Shown here piece after piece: positions 11,667 through 22,532 of a stretch of 58,503 nucleotides of DNA. The translations under genes were made by a program, and so were the position numbers. The notes beneath the pieces were generated by a model. It saw nothing but the letters and a program-made list of their open reading frames with translations, ran no database searches and was not told where the DNA came from. Position 1 is the stretch's first letter, and each line of letters opens with the position of its first letter. Origin of the DNA: Candidatus Omnitrophota bacterium (lineage in GTDB: Bacteria > Omnitrophota > Gorgyraeia > Aquiviventales > Aquiviventaceae); the NCBI GenBank assembly GCA_016190215.1, contig JACPRA010000024.1, positions 1 to 58,503 of the forward strand, in the 5' to 3' direction.

Positions 11667-13428
11667 AGCAGGCCTCGGGCCTGCAGGCCGCCACCCAGTG
11701 GATCGGCGAGGCCTGCCTCGCCCACTTCCGCCGGCGCTGCCGCATCGGGGCATTGGCTTCATAAAACGTGGGCGGCTCGTAGGTCCATCCGGCCTTGAGG
11801 CGCTGCGCTTCCTGCCGAAGCTTCGACCACACGAACCGCCCGGCGAGGGGTGCCACCAGCCGGGCCCTGAATCCGACTTCCCGCGTAATCTCCTCCAACA
11901 ACTCGGAGAGCTTGTGAGCCAGCTCCGGGTTCTGTTCCCTGAACCATCGCCTCGCCGCCCAGAGCGTGGCGGGAAACGTGACGACCAAATCGCGGGCCTC
12001 CCAGGCGAAGCGGTTCCGCACGCACGGATCCGGGTGGTAGCGATAGCGCCGCCATCCCGCCAGGACGGTCCGCGCGATGCGCAGGACGCTGGGGCCGTTG
12101 ACCTCGAAATCCCGCCGAAACGCCCTCAAGATCAGCTCAGCCTCCTGCCCCGGCGGAATATGCGGGTGCAGGTGCCGAAACATGGCCTGCCCGTGGATGT
12201 CCCCTTCGTGATACGTCCGGGGGTCCCGAAGGGTGTTGTTGGCCAGATGCTCCGCGTAAAGCGCGGTGCCGGGAATAGGCGTGTAGAGCATGAACTGGTG
12301 AAAGTCCGTGCTGTGGCTGATCGCGTGCTCGATGACCTCATTGATGTTGTCGGGGGTATGTTCCTCGAGGCCGATGATGCTGGAGCCGAGGATCCGGATG
12401 CCGTGCGACTGGAGGGTGCGCACCAGGACGCGGGTATCAATGCCCTCCAGCTTGACGTACTGGCTGTTCTTGCCTTCCAACCCCATCCACACCCATGAGA
12501 TGCCCAACCGCACCAATTGCTCGATGGGATAGGACTGCACCACGCGCGCCGAGCTGAAGACGTAGAGCGACCACGCCTTGCCGTGCTCCTCCATCAGCTC
12601 CAACAACCGCAGGGCGCGCTTTTTATGCAGGAGGACGTTCTCATCCATCACGAAGAACGAGCGCACCCCCATGCGCCGCTCGATGCCGCGCATGACGTGG
12701 AAGAGCTCATCGCCGGTTTCATAAAAATTAATGAATTTGCCCTTCCCCCCGAACATCGCGGAGGTCGCGCAGAAATTGCACCCCATGGGACAGCCGACGG
12801 AGGGGATCAGGGTCGCGGCCGCTTCCCGCCCGCTGTTCTTGACCTCAATCCCCATCGTCCGCGTGCCGATGGCGGAGCAAATCAAGGGATGGCGGATCGG
12901 CAAGGTGGCGTCCTCCCCGAGAAACCGCTGAAACCACCGCACGCCCTCGCCGCGGACGACATGGTCCGCCCCCGCCTGCTCCCGGAGCTTCGGCACGTTG
13001 GCGACATGGCCGCCCACGACGATGGTGGCGCGCGGCAGGTGCTCCCGCACCAGGGCGCACATCGTCTTGACCTTCTCGACATTCGGCACGATCGCGCTGA
13101 TCCCCACGACGTCATACTCGTGGCTCTTCAGCTCGCTGATAAAGCGATCCAGGGTGGGAAAATCCAGCAGGGTGCAGGGCGCGTTGATGTTGGTCTGGAT
13201 CAGCATCAGGCCCCAAGAGCGGTGGAACATGCGCAACGAGAACGGCCCCTCCGCGCGCGTCACCTGGTTCTGATAGAGCTCCATCGGGTTGATGGCCCGG
13301 CTGCCGTACTCATCATCCCGGGCATACGGTCCGAACACGCTCGTCAGCAGGACCGTAGCGCGCGAACCCAGCGGATGGGTGGGCGCGGACGGCTCGGTGA
13401 CGACCTGGGTGTCAACATCAGGGCTCAT
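11665..13428 (-). CDS. B12-binding domain radical SAM protein
   Basis: YDVVGISAIVPNVEKVKTMCALVREHLPRATIVVGGHVANV (cobalamin-binding type) then PSVGCPMGCNFCATSAMFGG. Confidence 0.88.
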   Translation of the reverse strand: MSPDVDTQVVTEPSAPTHPLGSRATVLLTSVFGPYARDDEYGSRAINPMELYQNQVTRAEGPFSLRMFHRSWGLMLIQTNINAPCTLLDFPTLDRFISELKSHEYDVVGISAIVPNVEKVKTMCALVREHLPRATIVVGGHVANVPKLREQAGADHVVRGEGVRWFQRFLGEDATLPIRHPLICSAIGTRTMGIEVKNSGREAAATLIPSVGCPMGCNFCATSAMFGGKGKFINFYETGDELFHVMRGIERRMGVRSFFVMDENVLLHKKRALRLLELMEEHGKAWSLYVFSSARVVQSYPIEQLVRLGISWVWMGLEGKNSQYVKLEGIDTRVLVRTLQSHGIRILGSSIIGLEEHTPDNINEVIEHAISHSTDFHQFMLYTPIPGTALYAEHLANNTLRDPRTYHEGDIHGQAMFRHLHPHIPPGQEAELILRAFRRDFEVNGPSVLRIARTVLAGWRRYRYHPDPCVRNRFAWEARDLVVTFPATLWAARRWFREQNPELAHKLSELLEEITREVGFRARLVAPLAGRFVWSKLRQEAQRLKAGWTYEPPTFYEANAPMRQRRRKWARQASPIHWVAACRPEAC

Positions 13429-15500
13429 GCCATCTCCTCAGTGGTGAAGCCCGCCCGCGCCAACAGCCTGCGGAGGAGCTGTGAAAAGAACACCGCGGCA
13501 AAGGTCGAAAACAACGCCAGCTCCTGGAGGCCGTGGAACACCAAGCCGCTGACATCCACGCGATCCAGGCGCCCCCACTTCAGGGCTTGCGCCGAGCGGC
13601 GCCAAAAACGCTGGAGCGACGCCCGGGACCAGGTCAGCGACTGCGCGCAGGGATTCCACCGCTGCAGCCACAGCCACAGGCGGGTCGGGACGGCAAGACG
13701 CACGCAGGGGAGCGCGTGCGGGACCGCATCCCGCAGCGCCTGCGCGGCGCGGCGGTACGCCTGCTGGAGCTCGGACGCGCGCATCCGCCGCCATCCCCGG
13801 ACGCTGGAGGGAATCTGCTTCAACTCCCCGATCACGCGCTGCTCCATCAGCGACCTCGGCCGGGTTTGCAGCCAGACCTCTTCCATCTCGAACGCCAGCC
13901 GCGGCCATAACACCAGGTAGCGGCGGAGATCGCCCAGCCGGCGCCTGGCGTACTGCCATCGCGTCTCGATCGGGAGCCCCGGCCGGCGCACCAGCCGCTC
14001 TTTGAGGCGCACAAACCCATGGACCATGGGGTGGCCGCGCTCAACCATCGTGGCGTTCTTGTACCAAATGAAATTGGCGAAGACCGACCAGTAGTTCTCG
14101 GCGCTGACCCGCCGCAAAATGCGCTTCATGTTCTCCACGTGATAGAACGACGCCCAGGCCGCCTCATAGGCGCCCGTCCACTCGCGGCGCGACATGCGCG
14201 GGTGGTCCGTGGTCGCATGGAACGAGTCGTACCGGTTGAGGTCCGGGTCCAACGGCGCGCCCTGCTGGAGGAGCTCCACGTGGTCGCGCGAACCCGGCAG
14301 CGGGGTCAGCATGAAAAAGGAGGCTTGTTCCGGGCCCAACTCATCCGTCAGGCGCTGGATATCCGCTGTGACCGACGCCGAGGTATCAAAGGGAAACCCG
14401 ATGATGTAGGCGACATGGGTATTGATGCCCGCCTCCCGGTACGCGCTGATCAGCGCCTGGAAATCCGCGATCCGGTTTTGGCGCTTGCCGGCGGCTTCCA
14501 AGTTCTGCGGATTCAGGCTTTCCAAGCCGATGAACACCTGCGCGCAGCCGGCAGCCCTGGCTTTGGCGATGAAATTGGGCAGCTTGTACGACTGGGTGTC
14601 CGCTTGCACCATGAAGCCGATCCGGATGCCTTCGTCCTGCCGCAGCCGGATGAGGCCGTCGAGAATCGCTTCCCAGTATTTGTTGCGGCAAAAATTATCA
14701 TCCGTAAAGAAGTAGGCGGAGATGCCGCGCCGGTAGTTCGCGCGGATCGTCTCGAGAATCCAGCCGACGTCGCGGAACCGCATCGCGCGGCCCTGGACAT
14801 TGATGACGGTGCAGAAGGAGCAGTTGAAGGGACAGCCCCGGCCGCAATCGAGCGTGCCGAAATTCGGCGCGACGAACCGCCGCAGATAGCCCGGGACGAC
14901 CCGCGGCATGGGGGCGGCCTGCAGCGCAGGCGGCTGCAGGAGAAAATCATAGACCGGCTGCAGCCGGCCCGCGACGGCGTCCTGCAGGATGCCCTCCCAC
15001 CGCGCTTCGATCTCGCCCGCCACCACGCTGACCCCGGCGTCGAGCAACCGCTGGATTTCCGGGGGGATGCCGGGCAGCATCGCCAGCGACCCGCTGACGT
15101 GGAAACCGCCGATGAGCACATCAATGCCGGCCGCCCGGCATGCCAGGGCCAGATCGCCGGCCCGCGCGAATTGATTGCTCTGCACCCCCACGAGGCACAC
15201 CAGCGCTTTCGTGCCGCGCCGGCGGCCGGCCCGCAGGATGCCGCGGAGGTTGACCCGCTGGACGGTCTCATCAATCAGTTCGACGCGCCACTGCAGCCGG
15301 CGTCCCAACACCCCGCGCTCCCGCACGTCTTCCGTCAACCCATAGAGGCAGGAGAGGGTATTGCTGGGAAGCACGCCCCGCCAATAGCGGATGACGTAGC
15401 CGTCCTCGTCATAATTCGACGGCTTGATCAGATAGATGACCAGGCGCGTGATGGGACGCCGGCCGGGCGCGCGGCGAGCGCCGTGCACAGGAGGCGTCAT
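13425..15500 (-). CDS. Second, divergent B12-binding-type radical SAM protein
   Basis: [58 protein letters not shown]; likely start [10 protein letters not shown] (ATGA overlap with fabB). Confidence 0.85.
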   Translation of the reverse strand: MTPPVHGARRAPGRRPITRLVIYLIKPSNYDEDGYVIRYWRGVLPSNTLSCLYGLTEDVRERGVLGRRLQWRVELIDETVQRVNLRGILRAGRRRGTKALVCLVGVQSNQFARAGDLALACRAAGIDVLIGGFHVSGSLAMLPGIPPEIQRLLDAGVSVVAGEIEARWEGILQDAVAGRLQPVYDFLLQPPALQAAPMPRVVPGYLRRFVAPNFGTLDCGRGCPFNCSFCTVINVQGRAMRFRDVGWILETIRANYRRGISAYFFTDDNFCRNKYWEAILDGLIRLRQDEGIRIGFMVQADTQSYKLPNFIAKARAAGCAQVFIGLESLNPQNLEAAGKRQNRIADFQALISAYREAGINTHVAYIIGFPFDTSASVTADIQRLTDELGPEQASFFMLTPLPGSRDHVELLQQGAPLDPDLNRYDSFHATTDHPRMSRREWTGAYEAAWASFYHVENMKRILRRVSAENYWSVFANFIWYKNATMVERGHPMVHGFVRLKERLVRRPGLPIETRWQYARRRLGDLRRYLVLWPRLAFEMEEVWLQTRPRSLMEQRVIGELKQIPSSVRGWRRMRASELQQAYRRAAQALRDAVPHALPCVRLAVPTRLWLWLQRWNPCAQSLTWSRASLQRFWRRSAQALKWGRLDRVDVSGLVFHGLQELALFSTFAAVFFSQLLRRLLARAGFTTEEMA

Positions 15501-16732
15501 GCGTCCGCTCCGCGCGCCGGATAGCGTTGAAACACCAGGCAGGCATTCGCGCCGCCGAACCCGAAGCTGTTCGACAGCACCGCCTGGAGGCGCGCATGGT
15601 CCTGACGCGCCGTCACAATCGGCATCCCCGACGCGCCGGGGTCCAACGTGTGGATATTGGCCGAGGCCGCGATGAAGTCGTGCTCGAGCATCAACAGACA
15701 ATAAATCGCTTCATGGACCCCTGCGGCGCCCAGCGAATGACCTGACAGCGACTTCGTGGAACTGATGGCCGGCACATCGCTGCCGAAGACTTCTGTGATC
15801 GCCCGCAGTTCGCACAGATCCCCAGCGGGCGTCCCGGTGCCGTGCGCGTTGATGTACTGCACCGGTCCCGTGACGGCGGCCAGCGCCTGCCGCATGCACC
15901 GCACCGCCCCGTCGCCTGATGGGGCCACCATGTCGCACCCATCCGAGGTGGCTCCATAGCCGATCAGCTCCGCAATGATCCGGGCCCCGCGGTTGCGGGC
16001 ATGCTCGAGCTCCTCCAACACCAGCGCCCCGCCGCCGCCGGCGATGACGAATCCGTCCCGGTGCGCGTCAAACGGACGCGAGGCGGTTGCCGGCGTCTCG
16101 TTGTGCGCGGAAGAGAGCGCGCCCATGGCATCGAAGAGCATGGCGAGCGTCCAGTGCTCCTCTTCCCCGCCCCCGGCGAACATGATGTCCTGCTGGCCCC
16201 ACTGGATATGCGCCATCGCGCTGCCGATGCAATGGGCGCTGGTCGCGCACGCGGAGCTGATCCCGTACCCCAGGCCTTGAATCTTGAATGCCGTGCTCAG
16301 ACACGCCGCCACGGTGCTGCTCATCGTGCGCGGGACCAAATAGGGGCTCACCCGCCGGATGCCGCCGCTCCGCAAGATGTCGGCCGCGCGCACGACATTC
16401 GCGGGAGACGCCCCGCCGGTGCCCATGATGAGGCCGGTGCGCGGATGGGACACGTCCTCAGCGCTCAAGCCGGCTTCCTCGATGGCCTGCCGCATGGCGA
16501 GATAGGCGAAGGCCGCGGCATCTCCCATGAACCGCCGGACCTTGCGATCAATCTGGGCTTCCACATCATCAATGTCCACGCTCCCGGCGACCTGGCTGCG
16601 CAGGCCATACTCGCGATACACGTCGTTAAAGCGGATCCCTGACCGGCCTTCTCGCAGCGACGCCAGCACCGTCGGCATGGTGTTGCCCAAGCAGGAGACG
16701 ATCCCCCGGCCGGTCACGACGACGCGTCTCAC
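15497..16732 (-). CDS. fabB: Beta-ketoacyl-ACP synthase, FabB (KAS I)-like
   Basis: [51 protein letters not shown]; catalytic Cys-His-His pattern ([22 protein letters not shown]). Confidence 0.9.
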   Translation of the reverse strand: MRRVVVTGRGIVSCLGNTMPTVLASLREGRSGIRFNDVYREYGLRSQVAGSVDIDDVEAQIDRKVRRFMGDAAAFAYLAMRQAIEEAGLSAEDVSHPRTGLIMGTGGASPANVVRAADILRSGGIRRVSPYLVPRTMSSTVAACLSTAFKIQGLGYGISSACATSAHCIGSAMAHIQWGQQDIMFAGGGEEEHWTLAMLFDAMGALSSAHNETPATASRPFDAHRDGFVIAGGGGALVLEELEHARNRGARIIAELIGYGATSDGCDMVAPSGDGAVRCMRQALAAVTGPVQYINAHGTGTPAGDLCELRAITEVFGSDVPAISSTKSLSGHSLGAAGVHEAIYCLLMLEHDFIAASANIHTLDPGASGMPIVTARQDHARLQAVLSNSFGFGGANACLVFQRYPARGADA

Positions 16733-18174
16733 GACCGCTCCAGGACGGCGGCCCCGTCTCCGAGGAGGTACTGCACGACCTCCCGCGCCGTGTAGGAGGT
16801 CTTGCCGTCGTGGAGAAAATGACCCAGGCGCGTGACCTCATCTCCCGCCGTCACCAGCGGCCGCTCCACATAGCCGGTGCGCTGGCGCTGGGCCAAGCCG
16901 ATGGTCGCCAGGAGGCCGTTGCAGAGGCATTTACGGCCGATGGCGTCTTCCGGCTTGCCCCCTTTCTTGACATAGAGCTCCACCGGTTCCGCGGGACAAC
17001 GGTAGCCCAGCGAGCCGTCCGAGCGCTTGTACACGCTGCGCAGGTAGCCCAGGTCGCACAGCCGGGGCCGGTGGGCGTAGACGTCGGCCTCGGACAGCGT
17101 GCCCTCGACCGTCACCACCTTGAACGGAAACCCCGAGGCTGAGGCCAAGGGATCCGTGAAGACATCCACCTGCCCGCGGCGCGCCCGTTCCAGCACCGCC
17201 GCCTTCAGCTCCGGCGCCAGGCCGGATTCCTCGCTGAAGGCAAAGGCCGTGCCCACCTGGACCCCAGCCGCTCCCTTCGCCCGCGCGGCCCGAAGCCGGT
17301 CCGGATGGCCGTAGGAGCCTGCGAGCCAAAACGGCAGCCCCAGCGCGCGGATCTTCTCGAGATCCACGACGTCTTTGTCGCCGTAGACCGGCTCGCCCCG
17401 CGTATTAAGCTGCGGATCGCCGCGCGGCGGCGCATTGTGCCCTCCGGCCGTCGGCCCTTCGATGACGAAGCCATCCACGCGCCCCGTCGCCTTTTTCGCT
17501 AAGGTAAGGGCGAGGGTTGAGGAGGCGATGATCGCCAGGAACGCGGGCCGCCGCAGCGGAGGATGCGCAGCGGGCAGCACCAGCCTCGGGTCAAAGTGCA
17601 GCCGGTATTCATCGTCCCGACCGGCGCCTTCAACGTGCAGACGAATCGACACCGGCTCATGCCGCGCCAGCGAGTCCAGCGCTCCGGGAATCTCCCGCGG
17701 GATCCCCGCGCCCACCAAGACGTAGTCAACGCCGGCGAGTAACGCCCCGTAGAGGATGGGCAGCAGCGGCAGCTGAATCTTCTCAAGGAAGTTGATCCCC
17801 ACGAGGCCGGCGTGGCCTTCCTTCGCCAACCACACCTCCACGAACCCGGCGACCATGGCGAGTTCCTGTCGCGCGATGGTCGGCGAGGCGGTAAAGATGG
17901 GAACGCTCCGAAACGGCTGCTGCGGAGGCTTGCCGCCGGGCACGAAGTACGTCTCCAGCACGCGCGCGGCGGCCGCCGATGCCGGACAATGCGCCAAGGC
18001 CCGGCGCAGGTGGCCGGCGGGATCTCCGCACTGCAAGCGCCTGGCCAGGATGGCGTCCAAGGCCGTCCCCGAGACGACCCCCAACTGTCCCAGGCGAGAC
18101 ACCGCCCGGGCCAACGGCCAGCCTGAGACCCCGGCTCCCATCCCGCCCTGAATGATCAGCGGAGCGCCTCTCAT
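16729..18174 (-). CDS. Nitronate monooxygenase / PfaD-FabK-like flavoprotein
   Basis: [73 protein letters not shown]. Confidence 0.85.
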   Translation of the reverse strand: MRGAPLIIQGGMGAGVSGWPLARAVSRLGQLGVVSGTALDAILARRLQCGDPAGHLRRALAHCPASAAAARVLETYFVPGGKPPQQPFRSVPIFTASPTIARQELAMVAGFVEVWLAKEGHAGLVGINFLEKIQLPLLPILYGALLAGVDYVLVGAGIPREIPGALDSLARHEPVSIRLHVEGAGRDDEYRLHFDPRLVLPAAHPPLRRPAFLAIIASSTLALTLAKKATGRVDGFVIEGPTAGGHNAPPRGDPQLNTRGEPVYGDKDVVDLEKIRALGLPFWLAGSYGHPDRLRAARAKGAAGVQVGTAFAFSEESGLAPELKAAVLERARRGQVDVFTDPLASASGFPFKVVTVEGTLSEADVYAHRPRLCDLGYLRSVYKRSDGSLGYRCPAEPVELYVKKGGKPEDAIGRKCLCNGLLATIGLAQRQRTGYVERPLVTAGDEVTRLGHFLHDGKTSYTAREVVQYLLGDGAAVLERS

Positions 18175-19367
18175 GGCGTGCGTGCTATTTCCTCATTGGT
18201 GAGGTAACAGGCGGGGTCCGGCGCCCACACATCGCCGGTCGCCTGCAGCGCGCGGACCCGGAACGATCCGCCGCACAGCGGCTTCCATCGGCAGGTGCCG
18301 CAGCGGCCCTTCAGCAGCGGCAGGCGGTTGCGCAATCCGGCCAGCACCGGGTCGCGGCTATCCGTCCAGATCGCGCTGAAGGGCCGCTCGCGGATGCTGC
18401 CGAGGGTGTGCGTCTGCCAGAACTGATCCGGGTGGACGTTGCCGCAGGCGTCAATGTTCGCAATACCGACGCCGGAGGAATAGGCCCCGCCCCCGTTCCA
18501 TTCGAGCAGTTGCCGCGCCGCTTCAGCGCGCGCCGGGTCTTCTTGGAGCAGCTTCAAATAGAGGTAGGCGCCGTCCACGTGGTTATCCACGGTCAGGATT
18601 TCCACCGGGCGTCCGCGCGAGGCGAGGGCGCGCGCCCACGCGCAAATGCGATCCAGCACGGCGCGGGTCTCCGCATGCGTGAGGTCATCATTCGCCAGGC
18701 GGCTGCCGCGTCCGGAGTAGACCAAGTGATAGAAGCACACCCGATCAATCCCTTCGCGCTCGACCAGCTCGCAGATCTCCGGCAGCGCCTCGAAGTTGCG
18801 CCGCGTCAGGGTCAAACGCAGGCCGACTTTCTGGTGGACGGCTTTCAGGTGGCGCACGCCGTTCAAGGCCGCGTCAAAGGCGCCGAGTTTGCCCCGGAAC
18901 TGGTCGTTGACCTTGCCAAGTCCGTCAAACGAAATCCCCACATAGCTAAACCCCACCTGCTTGATCCGTTCCGCCGTCGGGCGGTCAATCAGCGTGCCGT
19001 TGGTGGAGAGCGTCAGCCGCAATCCGCGCTGCTTCGCATAGTCGGCGAAGTCAAACACGTGGGGATGGGCCAGCGGCTCGCCGCCGGAGAGCAGCAGCGC
19101 CGGGATCTGAAACTGCGCCAGGTCCTCGATCATGCGCTTGGCTTCCTCCAAGGTCAGCTCGCCGGGGTAGACGCGGTTTTCGGAATCGGAGTAACAGTGC
19201 ACGCAGTGGAGATTGCAGCGGCGGCTGATCGTCCACACGACGATGGGTTTGCGCTCGCTTGCTGATCGCGCGACCGGCAACCCGTCCCCTGCCCCCCGCG
19301 CGCGGCCGTAGCGCAACGCATCGCTGAGGCTGTCCTGTCCGTTGTAGAGTTTGGTGACGTTAATCAT
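18171..19367 (-). CDS. Radical SAM/SPASM protein of the AhbC/NirJ type
   Basis: MINVTKLYNGQDSLSDALRYG...KPIVVWTISRRCNLHCVHCYS...LLSGGEPL...STNGTLIDRPTAERIKQVGFSYVGISFDG; C-terminal CGTCRWKPLCGGS. Confidence 0.85.
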   Translation of the reverse strand: MINVTKLYNGQDSLSDALRYGRARGAGDGLPVARSASERKPIVVWTISRRCNLHCVHCYSDSENRVYPGELTLEEAKRMIEDLAQFQIPALLLSGGEPLAHPHVFDFADYAKQRGLRLTLSTNGTLIDRPTAERIKQVGFSYVGISFDGLGKVNDQFRGKLGAFDAALNGVRHLKAVHQKVGLRLTLTRRNFEALPEICELVEREGIDRVCFYHLVYSGRGSRLANDDLTHAETRAVLDRICAWARALASRGRPVEILTVDNHVDGAYLYLKLLQEDPARAEAARQLLEWNGGGAYSSGVGIANIDACGNVHPDQFWQTHTLGSIRERPFSAIWTDSRDPVLAGLRNRLPLLKGRCGTCRWKPLCGGSFRVRALQATGDVWAPDPACYLTNEEIARTP

Positions 19368-19376
19368 GTTGAGAGG

Positions 19377-19601
19377 TCATCCTGAAGTTGCTGCCGGCTC
19401 GCCCGGACGATGCTGCGTCAAAAAATCGTCGATCGCTTTCAGCACGAGACGGCTTTTCGGAAAGGACTCCCCGCGTTCCCAACGATTCAGCGTGGAGTAG
19501 GTCACGCCAAGATGGTAGGCACACACCTCTTCGGACCACCCGAGTCTGCGCCGGACGGCCTTCAGTTGATCAATCTTCCCCTGGACCGCTGTCGTATCCA
19601 T
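19377..19601 (-). CDS. XRE-type helix-turn-helix regulator
   Basis: VRRRLGWSEEVCAYHLGVTYSTLNRWERGESFPKSRLVLKAIDDFL; start set at MDTTAVQ. Confidence 0.85.
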   Translation of the reverse strand: MDTTAVQGKIDQLKAVRRRLGWSEEVCAYHLGVTYSTLNRWERGESFPKSRLVLKAIDDFLTQHRPGEPAATSG

Positions 19602-19639
19602 CTGTGTGTCATATCCTATAGCAGATGCTGTAGGCTGTA

Positions 19640-19657
19640 CTATGACGGGCGTCATAG
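19640..19657 (-). promoter_or_regulatory. FNR-type box A: CTATGAC-GGGC-GTCATAG
   Basis: 7-bp palindrome arms; centre 19648.5; TAGGAT -10 at 19618-19613. Confidence 0.75.
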
Positions 19658-19684
19658 AGCCGCTCTTGGACGGGTGCGAGCCGC

Positions 19685-20392
19685 TTAGGAAGCGAGGCGG
19701 GGGGTCCGCCGCACAAAAATCTCTTGGCCGGCCTGGTCATCGAGGGCCAGCTCGGTCTCGCCCACCCGCACCACCAGCGCCGGGTGCGTTTGGCACAACC
19801 GGATGGGCCGGCCCGGCGCCAGGCCGAAGGCGCTGAGGCGCTGAAGGTAGGCGTGCCGCACGGTATGGATAAACACAATCTGCGCGGTTTCGCCCAGCGG
19901 CAAGCGGGCGACGGGAACGACGAGGGGTTCCACCGTCGCGCGCGAGGCCTGGCAACAGCGGCTCCGGGGAATGGCGCGGCCATGCGGGCAGCTGGGAGGA
20001 TGGCTCAAGAACAGGCAGACCGCTTCGGTCACCTCGGCATTGAGGATATGCTCGACTTGGCAGGCGGTGGATTCCAGGGAGGCATCCGAGACATCGAGCA
20101 GCACGTGGAGGAGCACCTCGGTCAGGCGGTGGCGCCGGACCACCTCCTGGGCCTTGAGCCTCCCCGCCTCGCTCAATCGAATATGCGGCCCCTCCGCCAG
20201 CAGCAGCCCGTGCTGCACCATGGCCTCAATGGTGTCCTGCTGGACGGCATGGTCCGGCTCAATGGGATGCGGCAAAAAACACCGCAGCTGGGTCGGCAAT
20301 CGGGCGCGATCCAAGGGCTCCAACCCGTCTTCGGCCGCGGTCCAGCAGAGTTCCAGCAATTCTTCGATTTGCTCGCGCGTGCTCGTCATCAT
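19685..20392 (-). CDS. DtxR-family metalloregulator with C-terminal FeoA/SH3-like domain
   Basis: IEAMVQHGLLL...GPHIRLSEAGRLKAQEVVRRHRLTEVLLHVLLDV...ESTACQVEHILNAEVTEAVCLFLSHPPSCPHGRAIP. Confidence 0.88.
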   Translation of the reverse strand: MMTSTREQIEELLELCWTAAEDGLEPLDRARLPTQLRCFLPHPIEPDHAVQQDTIEAMVQHGLLLAEGPHIRLSEAGRLKAQEVVRRHRLTEVLLHVLLDVSDASLESTACQVEHILNAEVTEAVCLFLSHPPSCPHGRAIPRSRCCQASRATVEPLVVPVARLPLGETAQIVFIHTVRHAYLQRLSAFGLAPGRPIRLCQTHPALVVRVGETELALDDQAGQEIFVRRTPRLAS

Positions 20393-20577
20393 CGTGGCCG
20401 GCAGGCGCACGCCTGCCAGCGCTCCTTAAACCAATTGACCAGGCGCGATTCCGGCGCCCACTCGTATCCGCACTGCGGGCAACGGGCCAGGCGGCACCCG
20501 GACGCGAGGGGACATTGCCGGCAGGCCCACACGGGCTCCGTCCGGTCCCACCACGCGCCGCACAGCGGACAGTTCAT
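20389..20577 (-). CDS. Small zinc-ribbon-like protein between feoB and the DtxR/FeoA gene
   Basis: MNCPLCGAWWDRTEPVWACRQCPLASGCRLARCPQCGYEWAPES; four CXXC-type pairs; ATG overlaps feoB stop. Confidence 0.75.
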   Translation of the reverse strand: MNCPLCGAWWDRTEPVWACRQCPLASGCRLARCPQCGYEWAPESRLVNWFKERWQACACRPR

Positions 20578-22532
20578 AGCGCCACCTTGAGGGCGGAGAG
20601 CACGCGAAACAGCAACCCGCCGACCAGAAACGCCACCCCGAACACAAACCCGGCCATGAGGTTGGCGAGCTTCCAGCCCCGTTCTTTGACCATCATGAAG
20701 TACTGGGCGATGCACGGAACGAAGAGCGTGATCGTGACGAGACTGACGACGATCTGGACCCCGTCCAACATCCCGTTCCGCTGCAGCATAAAGAGCCCTG
20801 CCGCGCCGAAATCCCGCCGGAGAAATCCCACCAGAAACGCGCCGGTGGCTTGGGCCGGCAACCCCAGCCACGACACGATCAGCGGCCGCCCCAGGCGTTC
20901 GAGCACCGCCAGGAGCCCGGAGGCATGGAGCAGAAACAACGCCAGCGTCCCGAGGAAAAACAGCGGGACCGCCTCTTTCACGTACCACTCCACCCGGCCC
21001 GCCGTCTTGATGAGGATGTTCGACGCTTTCGGCATGCGCAGCGGCGGGATCTCATAGAGAAACGGGCTGGCGTCGCCCGGCAGGAGCCGTGAAGCGGCTT
21101 GGCCGACCACCAGGATCACCGCGAACAAGACGCCGAGCCAGATGCCCAGCGCCAGCAGCGGGCGGCCGGCCAGCATCGCCATGATGACGCCTAATTGGGC
21201 GGAACAGGGGATGCCCAGCGCCAGCAGGAGCGTCACAATCACCCGCTCTCGCTCCGAATCGAGGATGCGAGAGGTCATCGTGGCCATCGTGTCGCATCCG
21301 AATCCCAGCACCAGCGGCAGGACCGCCTTGCCGTTCAAGCCAAGCAGCCGGCAGAACCGGTTGGCCATCACCGACAGCCGCGGAAGGTAGCCGACATCCT
21401 CGAGGAATCCGAAGCAGAGAAAAAACATCCCCACGATGGGCAGGATGATCGCAAAAGCATACGGAAGCGCCATCGTCAGCAATCCATATTCACCGACGAA
21501 GAGCGCCTGAAGCCACGGCCACGGGACCAGCCCGTGGACCATCCACTGGGCCGCGGGAATGAGGTAATGCCCGAACACTCGCTCCTCAAGGAAATCCACC
21601 CCGTGTTGGGCCGCGAGATCTCCAACCAGGACATACATGAGGGCCAACACGCCGGCCAGGATGGGCAGCCCCCAGAGCGGGTGCATGGCCAGATCACCCA
21701 ACGGCTTGAGCCGCGGCAGATGCGCCGACTCCTCAGCGGTCACAACGCGGTTCACGAGCCGCTGGGCCTCGCGAAGCCTGGCGTGGGCAATGAGCCTGCC
21801 CAACCGGCTTGAGACCTGCTCTTGAGCCTGCGCGGTGATGGCCTCGAGCGCTTCGACGCTCGCGGGGTCAAGCCGCGGCTTCAACTGCTCGAGGATGTTC
21901 CGATCCCCGGCCAGCCAGAGGAGCGCGAACGCCTTGCGGGCAGGCCACGCCTCCGGCAAGACGCGCAGCATCCGGGACACGGCGTCCTTGATGACGCTCG
22001 GGTAGCGCACGCTAGCCCGAGGCCGGCACGCGTCGGGAAGCGCCCGACGCAACCGCTCCAGGCCCCATCGCTGCGTCGCAATGGTCGCCGCGACGGGAAT
22101 CCCGAGCAGCCCGCGGAGCCCCTCGAGATCAATCGCCATCCGCCGTTCCCGAGCCTCATCCGCCATATTCAGGTCCAACACCATCCGGCATCCGGCCTCA
22201 GCCAACTCCAGCGTCAGCGTCAGGGCGCGCAGCAGGTTCTTGGCATCGGCAACCTGCAGGACGATGGCGTGGTCATCCAGCAGGAGATTGCGCGCCACGA
22301 GCTCGTCTTCTGAGGACACCTGGAGGCTGTTCAAGCCGGGGGTATCGCAGACGCGGAAGGTCCGGCCCTCCACGGAGGCCGAGCTTCGTGACACCGTGAC
22401 GGTCGTGCCGGGGTAATTTGAGACGGTGGCGTAGCAGCCGGTGAGCAATTGAAAGATGACGCTTTTCCCAACGTTGGGATTGCCGGTCACAATGAGGGTC
22501 GCGGCGTCCTCTACCGTGGCAGGAATCGTCAC
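20574..22532 (-). CDS. feoB: Ferrous iron transporter FeoB
   Basis: GNPNVGKSVIFQLLTG, CDTPGLNSL, many TM segments with GFGCDTMATMTSRIL. Confidence 0.95.
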   Translation of the reverse strand: MTIPATVEDAATLIVTGNPNVGKSVIFQLLTGCYATVSNYPGTTVTVSRSSASVEGRTFRVCDTPGLNSLQVSSEDELVARNLLLDDHAIVLQVADAKNLLRALTLTLELAEAGCRMVLDLNMADEARERRMAIDLEGLRGLLGIPVAATIATQRWGLERLRRALPDACRPRASVRYPSVIKDAVSRMLRVLPEAWPARKAFALLWLAGDRNILEQLKPRLDPASVEALEAITAQAQEQVSSRLGRLIAHARLREAQRLVNRVVTAEESAHLPRLKPLGDLAMHPLWGLPILAGVLALMYVLVGDLAAQHGVDFLEERVFGHYLIPAAQWMVHGLVPWPWLQALFVGEYGLLTMALPYAFAIILPIVGMFFLCFGFLEDVGYLPRLSVMANRFCRLLGLNGKAVLPLVLGFGCDTMATMTSRILDSERERVIVTLLLALGIPCSAQLGVIMAMLAGRPLLALGIWLGVLFAVILVVGQAASRLLPGDASPFLYEIPPLRMPKASNILIKTAGRVEWYVKEAVPLFFLGTLALFLLHASGLLAVLERLGRPLIVSWLGLPAQATGAFLVGFLRRDFGAAGLFMLQRNGMLDGVQIVVSLVTITLFVPCIAQYFMMVKERGWKLANLMAGFVFGVAFLVGGLLFRVLSALKVAL

